Source: TMP-86 sp044226865 (GTDB taxonomy: Bacteria; Pseudomonadota; Gammaproteobacteria; Steroidobacterales; Steroidobacteraceae). Taken from it: DNA of 64,000 nt. The stretch lies in NCBI GenBank assembly GCA_044226865.1, contig JBGAGE010000003.1, forward strand, positions 372,001 through 436,000, given 5' to 3'. Below the pieces are notes generated by a model. It had not been told where the DNA came from and ran no database searches. It saw only the letters and a list, made by a program, of their open reading frames with translations. The translations under genes were made by a program, and so were the position numbers. This document shows positions 60,993 through 64,000 of this stretch, piece by piece. Position 1 is the first letter of the stretch, and each line of letters opens with the position of its first letter.

Positions 60993-61990
60993 TTTTCCGC
61001 AGCGGCCCGGTTCATGGTGACGATCTGGCTGATGGACAGGAAATCCGAATTCTTGCCGGAATGGAACTCGAACCCGGGCTCGACCGGGCGGCCTGCTTCG
61101 CTCAGGCGGTTACGGGTGAAATCGACGGAAGCCGAGAATTGGATCGCCGGCATGATCACGTAATGGTCGTCGAATTCCACGGTGAGATGGGAATCATCCG
61201 CCGGGCACATGACCTCGTGCAACTTTTCTCCCGGACGGATGCCGATGATCTTGTGCGGCAGTCCCGGCGCCATGGCGAGCGCCAGATCGACGACCCTGAC
61301 CGAGGGTATTTTCGGGACGAAGATTTCCCCGCCATGCATGCGCGCGAAGTTCTTCAGCACGAAGTCCACACCCTGCTGCAAGGTGATCCAGAAGCGCGTC
61401 ATGCCGGCATCGGTAATGGGCAGGTGATCGGCGCCCCGTTCGATCTGCTTTTGGAAGAAGGGCACGACCGATCCGCGCGACCCGACCACATTGCCATAGC
61501 GTACCACCGAGAACCGGGTGCGGTGACCACCGGCGATATTGTTGCCGGCGACGAACAGTTTGTCGGACACCAGCTTCGTGGCGCCGTACAGATTGATCGG
61601 ATTGGCCGCCTTGTCCGTCGACAGCGCGATCACCTTTTCGACATCGTTGGCCAATGCGGCATGGATGACGTTCTCGGCGCCGTGGATGTTCGTCTTGATG
61701 CACTCCATGGGATTGTATTCGGCCGCGGGCACCTGTTTGAGCGCCGCCGCGTGGATGGCGTAGTCCACCCCGTTCATCGCCTGCACCAGCCGGTCCCGGT
61801 CGCGCACGTCCCCGATGAAATAACGCATGCAGCCCTGGGGGAAGTCCTGCGCCATCTCGTACTGTTTGAGTTCGTCGCGCGAATACACGATGAGCCGGCG
61901 TGGCCGGTAGCGCTCGAGCAACGTCTTCACGTATTGACGTCCGAACGACCCAGTGCCGCCGGTGATCAGAATCGATTTATCATTGAACAT
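60989..61990 (-). CDS. pseB: UDP-N-acetylglucosamine 4,6-dehydratase, inverting
   Basis: 333-residue SDR: ILITGGTGSFGRQYVKTLLE, STDKAANPINLYGATKLVSD (YxxxK) and the C-terminal ending of PseB/FlaA1-type enzymes. It performs the C5-inverting dehydration that opens pseudaminic acid synthesis. Unlike the 667-residue CapD-type enzyme at 33-35 kb it lacks membrane helices and keeps the catalytic Tyr. The locus therefore holds two distinct UDP-GlcNAc dehydratases feeding two different amino sugars. Confidence 0.96.
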   Translation of the reverse strand: MFNDKSILITGGTGSFGRQYVKTLLERYRPRRLIVYSRDELKQYEMAQDFPQGCMRYFIGDVRDRDRLVQAMNGVDYAIHAAALKQVPAAEYNPMECIKTNIHGAENVIHAALANDVEKVIALSTDKAANPINLYGATKLVSDKLFVAGNNIAGGHRTRFSVVRYGNVVGSRGSVVPFFQKQIERGADHLPITDAGMTRFWITLQQGVDFVLKNFARMHGGEIFVPKIPSVRVVDLALAMAPGLPHKIIGIRPGEKLHEVMCPADDSHLTVEFDDHYVIMPAIQFSASVDFTRNRLSEAGRPVEPGFEFHSGKNSDFLSISQIVTMNRAAAEK

Positions 61991-62004
61991 GGTTCCAAGG
62001 GCGC

Positions 62005-63831
62005 CTATGCGGAAGAGGATGAAGGTTCGGCCATTTTTCTGAATGTCGGGCTGCTTTGGAGCAGTTGATCGTAACTGCCCTGCGCCACCACGCGACCCAG
62101 CGATAGCTCGATCACCCTGTCGCAGCGGCGAACCGTGGTGAGGCGATGGGCGATGATCAGGATGGTCAGATCGCGCCCGGCGGCGTTCAGCGAATCCATG
62201 ACCAACTGCTCGGTGGCATTGTCCAAGGCGCTGGTGGCCTCGTCCAACACCAGAACGCCGGCCTGCTTGTACAATGCGCGCGCAATGCCGATGCGTTGCC
62301 GCTGCCCCCCCGACAGGCGAACGCCACGTTCGCCCACCAAGGCGTCGTAGCCCCCCTCGCGGCTCTCGATGAAGTCCGCGATCTGTGCCCGCCGCGCCGC
62401 TTCGCGCACCCGTTCGATGTCGATCGACCCGCGCTCGATGCCGAACGCGATGTTCTCGGCAATGGTGCTGTCGGAAAGATAGATGCTTTGCGGAACATGC
62501 GCGATGCCGCGTTGCCAGGAACGCACCCGGGCACCCTCGACCACCTGTCCGTCGACCAGCAATTGACCCTCGAGAGGGGCCAGCAGCCCCATGAGCAGGT
62601 CCAACAGCGTGCTCTTGCCGCTGCCGGTCGCGCCCACGAATCCAACGTGTTCGCCTTTCCGGATGGTGAGATCGATTCCATCGAGCACCCAGGGACCGGT
62701 TGGCGCGTATCGGAATCGGACCCCATCGAATCGAATGACGTCGCGAAACTGCAATGGCGTTGCCGGTGATGCGGTCATTTCCTCGGGCACGGGCTGGTCG
62801 AGCAGCAGCACCGTGTCGCGCAACGAGGCTTGACTCCCTGCGATCGTGGCCCAGGCATTGTAGCCCTGCTGGAGCACGGGCATCAGCCGCTGCGCGCCCA
62901 GGACGAGCGCGGCAAGCACGGGCACCGCCCGCGAGACGCCGCCGGGTTCACGGCTTAGTTCGAACGCGATGACCGCGATCATCACCATGCCGAATGCCTC
63001 GATGACGAAGCGCGGACTTTGCGCGATGAATACGTTGTTTCCAAGTGCGCGCCGCAGCGCTTGATCGGCGCGGCGGTAGATGTCGCAGTACAGGGGCTGG
63101 GTGCCATCGAGCAGTACGTCGCGGATGCCGCCCAATCCTTCCTGCAACGCCTTGACCAACTGCGTCTGCTGATGTGCGATCTGCCGGCTGTTGTTTATCA
63201 GCCGCCGGCGTGAAAACCAGGTGATCAGCGCATATCCTCCTCCGAACCCTGCGCTCGAGAGCAACGCGACCAACGGGTTGATGACGATCAACGCCGTGGT
63301 CAGTGCTATCAGCAGCACCAATGAACTCAACAACGTAAGCGTGGGCAGCAACACCCCGAGCACCGCCCCCCCCACCTTGTTGGTGATGCCACTGATGACT
63401 TCGCCGGTGCTGCGCGACAGATGAACGCCATAGGGCTGGTAAAGGGTGCGACGGTAGACCTCCAGGCTCAGGTCCGCACCTGCGGCAAATGTGAACCGTG
63501 TGCTCACCCACAGCAGCAGGACCCTGATGGCCCCGGCCAGCAGGGCAGCGCTCACGAATGCAACGGTCAGCGGCGCCACCAGGCCCTTGGGCGAATCGAT
63601 GCCCAGCGCCTGCGCTACCGCGGCGACGGGCGCGCGCTCCCAGACCAACTCCGGCGCGGCGAGTGCGGCGACGAACGGCAGCACGGCTCCGAGGCTCACC
63701 ACTTCAGCGATCGCAGCGACGAACATCAACGCCACAATGAGAATCACTTGGCGCCGGCGCTTGGGACCCAGGTGCCGAAAGAGCCGCCGCAGCAGCTCAC
63801 CATAGCCCGCGGAGACGTCAGGCGCGGTCAC
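62005..63831 (-). CDS. ABC transporter, fused permease-ATPase (PglK-like lipid-linked oligosaccharide flippase)
   Basis: 608 residues: six-helix exporter domain (about 20-330), then the ATPase with GATGSGKSTLLDLLMGL, LSGGQRQRIGIARALY and VLVLDEATSALD. Size and organisation match PglK/WlaB, which flips undecaprenyl-linked heptasaccharide, and MsbA-type exporters. In this locus, with PglC/D/E/F-like enzymes and no Wzx-type flippase seen in the window, it most likely flips the lipid-linked repeat unit. GTG 63831 overlaps the wzz-like stop (GTGA). Confidence 0.9.
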   Translation of the reverse strand: MTAPDVSAGYGELLRRLFRHLGPKRRRQVILIVALMFVAAIAEVVSLGAVLPFVAALAAPELVWERAPVAAVAQALGIDSPKGLVAPLTVAFVSAALLAGAIRVLLLWVSTRFTFAAGADLSLEVYRRTLYQPYGVHLSRSTGEVISGITNKVGGAVLGVLLPTLTLLSSLVLLIALTTALIVINPLVALLSSAGFGGGYALITWFSRRRLINNSRQIAHQQTQLVKALQEGLGGIRDVLLDGTQPLYCDIYRRADQALRRALGNNVFIAQSPRFVIEAFGMVMIAVIAFELSREPGGVSRAVPVLAALVLGAQRLMPVLQQGYNAWATIAGSQASLRDTVLLLDQPVPEEMTASPATPLQFRDVIRFDGVRFRYAPTGPWVLDGIDLTIRKGEHVGFVGATGSGKSTLLDLLMGLLAPLEGQLLVDGQVVEGARVRSWQRGIAHVPQSIYLSDSTIAENIAFGIERGSIDIERVREAARRAQIADFIESREGGYDALVGERGVRLSGGQRQRIGIARALYKQAGVLVLDEATSALDNATEQLVMDSLNAAGRDLTILIIAHRLTTVRRCDRVIELSLGRVVAQGSYDQLLQSSPTFRKMAEPSSSSA

Positions 63832-64000
63832 TTGATGGCTTTCTTCCCTTGATAGGTCTCGAATGCGAATGCGACCAGCGTCCCGAACAGGAAGCCCAGC
63901 ACCATTCCGGATAACACCATCAAGGTGCGCTTGGGACTATAGCGGACCTCGGGAACGACGGCCGGATCGACCACGCGGAAGGCGTATTCCTTGCGGGCGT
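63828..64000 (-). CDS. Wzz/GumC-type polysaccharide chain-length determinant, C-terminal part (5'-truncated by window edge)
   Basis: Only the last 57 residues are in the window. They read YAFRVVDPAVVPEVRYSPKR, then a hydrophobic helix (TLMVLSGMVLGFLFGTLVAF) and a short basic tail. This is the standard end of Wzz proteins, where a periplasmic domain returns to the second membrane helix. It would regulate polymer length with the Wzy-like protein. The start lies upstream of the window, so the locus continues. Confidence 0.85.
   Translation of the reverse strand, partial: ARKEYAFRVVDPAVVPEVRYSPKRTLMVLSGMVLGFLFGTLVAFAFETYQGKKAIK

Overview
The window is 64 kb of uniformly GC-rich proteobacterial chromosome, densely packed with genes and with many TTG/GTG starts. 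An L-Ara4N lipid A pathway, a tripartite RND efflux system, an NAD-linked Mo formate dehydrogenase and rraA fit a high-GC gammaproteobacterium best (for example a Xanthomonadales/Nevskiales/Steroidobacter-type lineage), but this placement is inference. I saw no rRNA, tRNA, CRISPR array or insertion sequence.

Region 1 (1-4.4 kb, minus): fdsG-fdsB-fdsA of a soluble NAD+-dependent formate dehydrogenase, with fdsA cut by the window edge. Region 2 (4.4-11.9 kb, minus): a co-directional string of RND adaptor, pump and outer-membrane channel, then a cytochrome b, a Tat-targeted YedY-like molybdoenzyme and a small membrane protein. Region 3 (12-16.8 kb, plus): a translationally coupled pair of a glycogen-debranching-type glucosidase and a GH63-like glucosidase, closed by a strong terminator. 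Region 4 (16.8-19.1 kb): phzF-like isomerase and exported peroxiredoxin (minus), and a phosphopantetheinyl transferase (plus).

Region 5 (19.1-30.4 kb, minus): ugd-manC-manB-arnC-arnA(formyltransferase)-arnA(decarboxylase)-arnD-arnT-arnE-like-arnB. This encodes a full route from UDP-glucose to L-Ara4N-modified lipid A, with ArnA split into two genes. A symmetric element with paired ATCGCGAT boxes sits exactly on the arnC start. manC/manB supply GDP-mannose, which gmd-fcl (31-33 kb) can turn into GDP-L-fucose. rraA (plus) lies between the two.

Region 6 (33.2-64 kb, minus, continuing past the edge): a large surface-glycan locus. Read in the direction of transcription it has a Wzz-like chain-length protein, a PglK-like ABC flippase, pseB-pseC-pseF-methylase-pseGH-pseI (CMP-pseudaminic acid), a capsule-type transferase candidate, an acyltransferase, an O-antigen polymerase/ligase, three glycosyltransferase/asparagine-synthase-like/methyltransferase cassettes, a WbuB-like glycosyltransferase, a PglC-type initiating phosphosugar transferase, PglD-, PglE- and YdcF-like proteins, a methyltransferase and a terminator, followed by capD/pglF-type dehydratase, gmd and fcl. 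The likely picture is a glycan started on undecaprenyl phosphate with di-N-acetylbacillosamine (or a relative), extended with fucose or other sugars, amidated and methylated residues, and pseudaminic acid. The three-fold repetition of GT/AsnB-like/MT modules is the most unusual system-level feature seen here.
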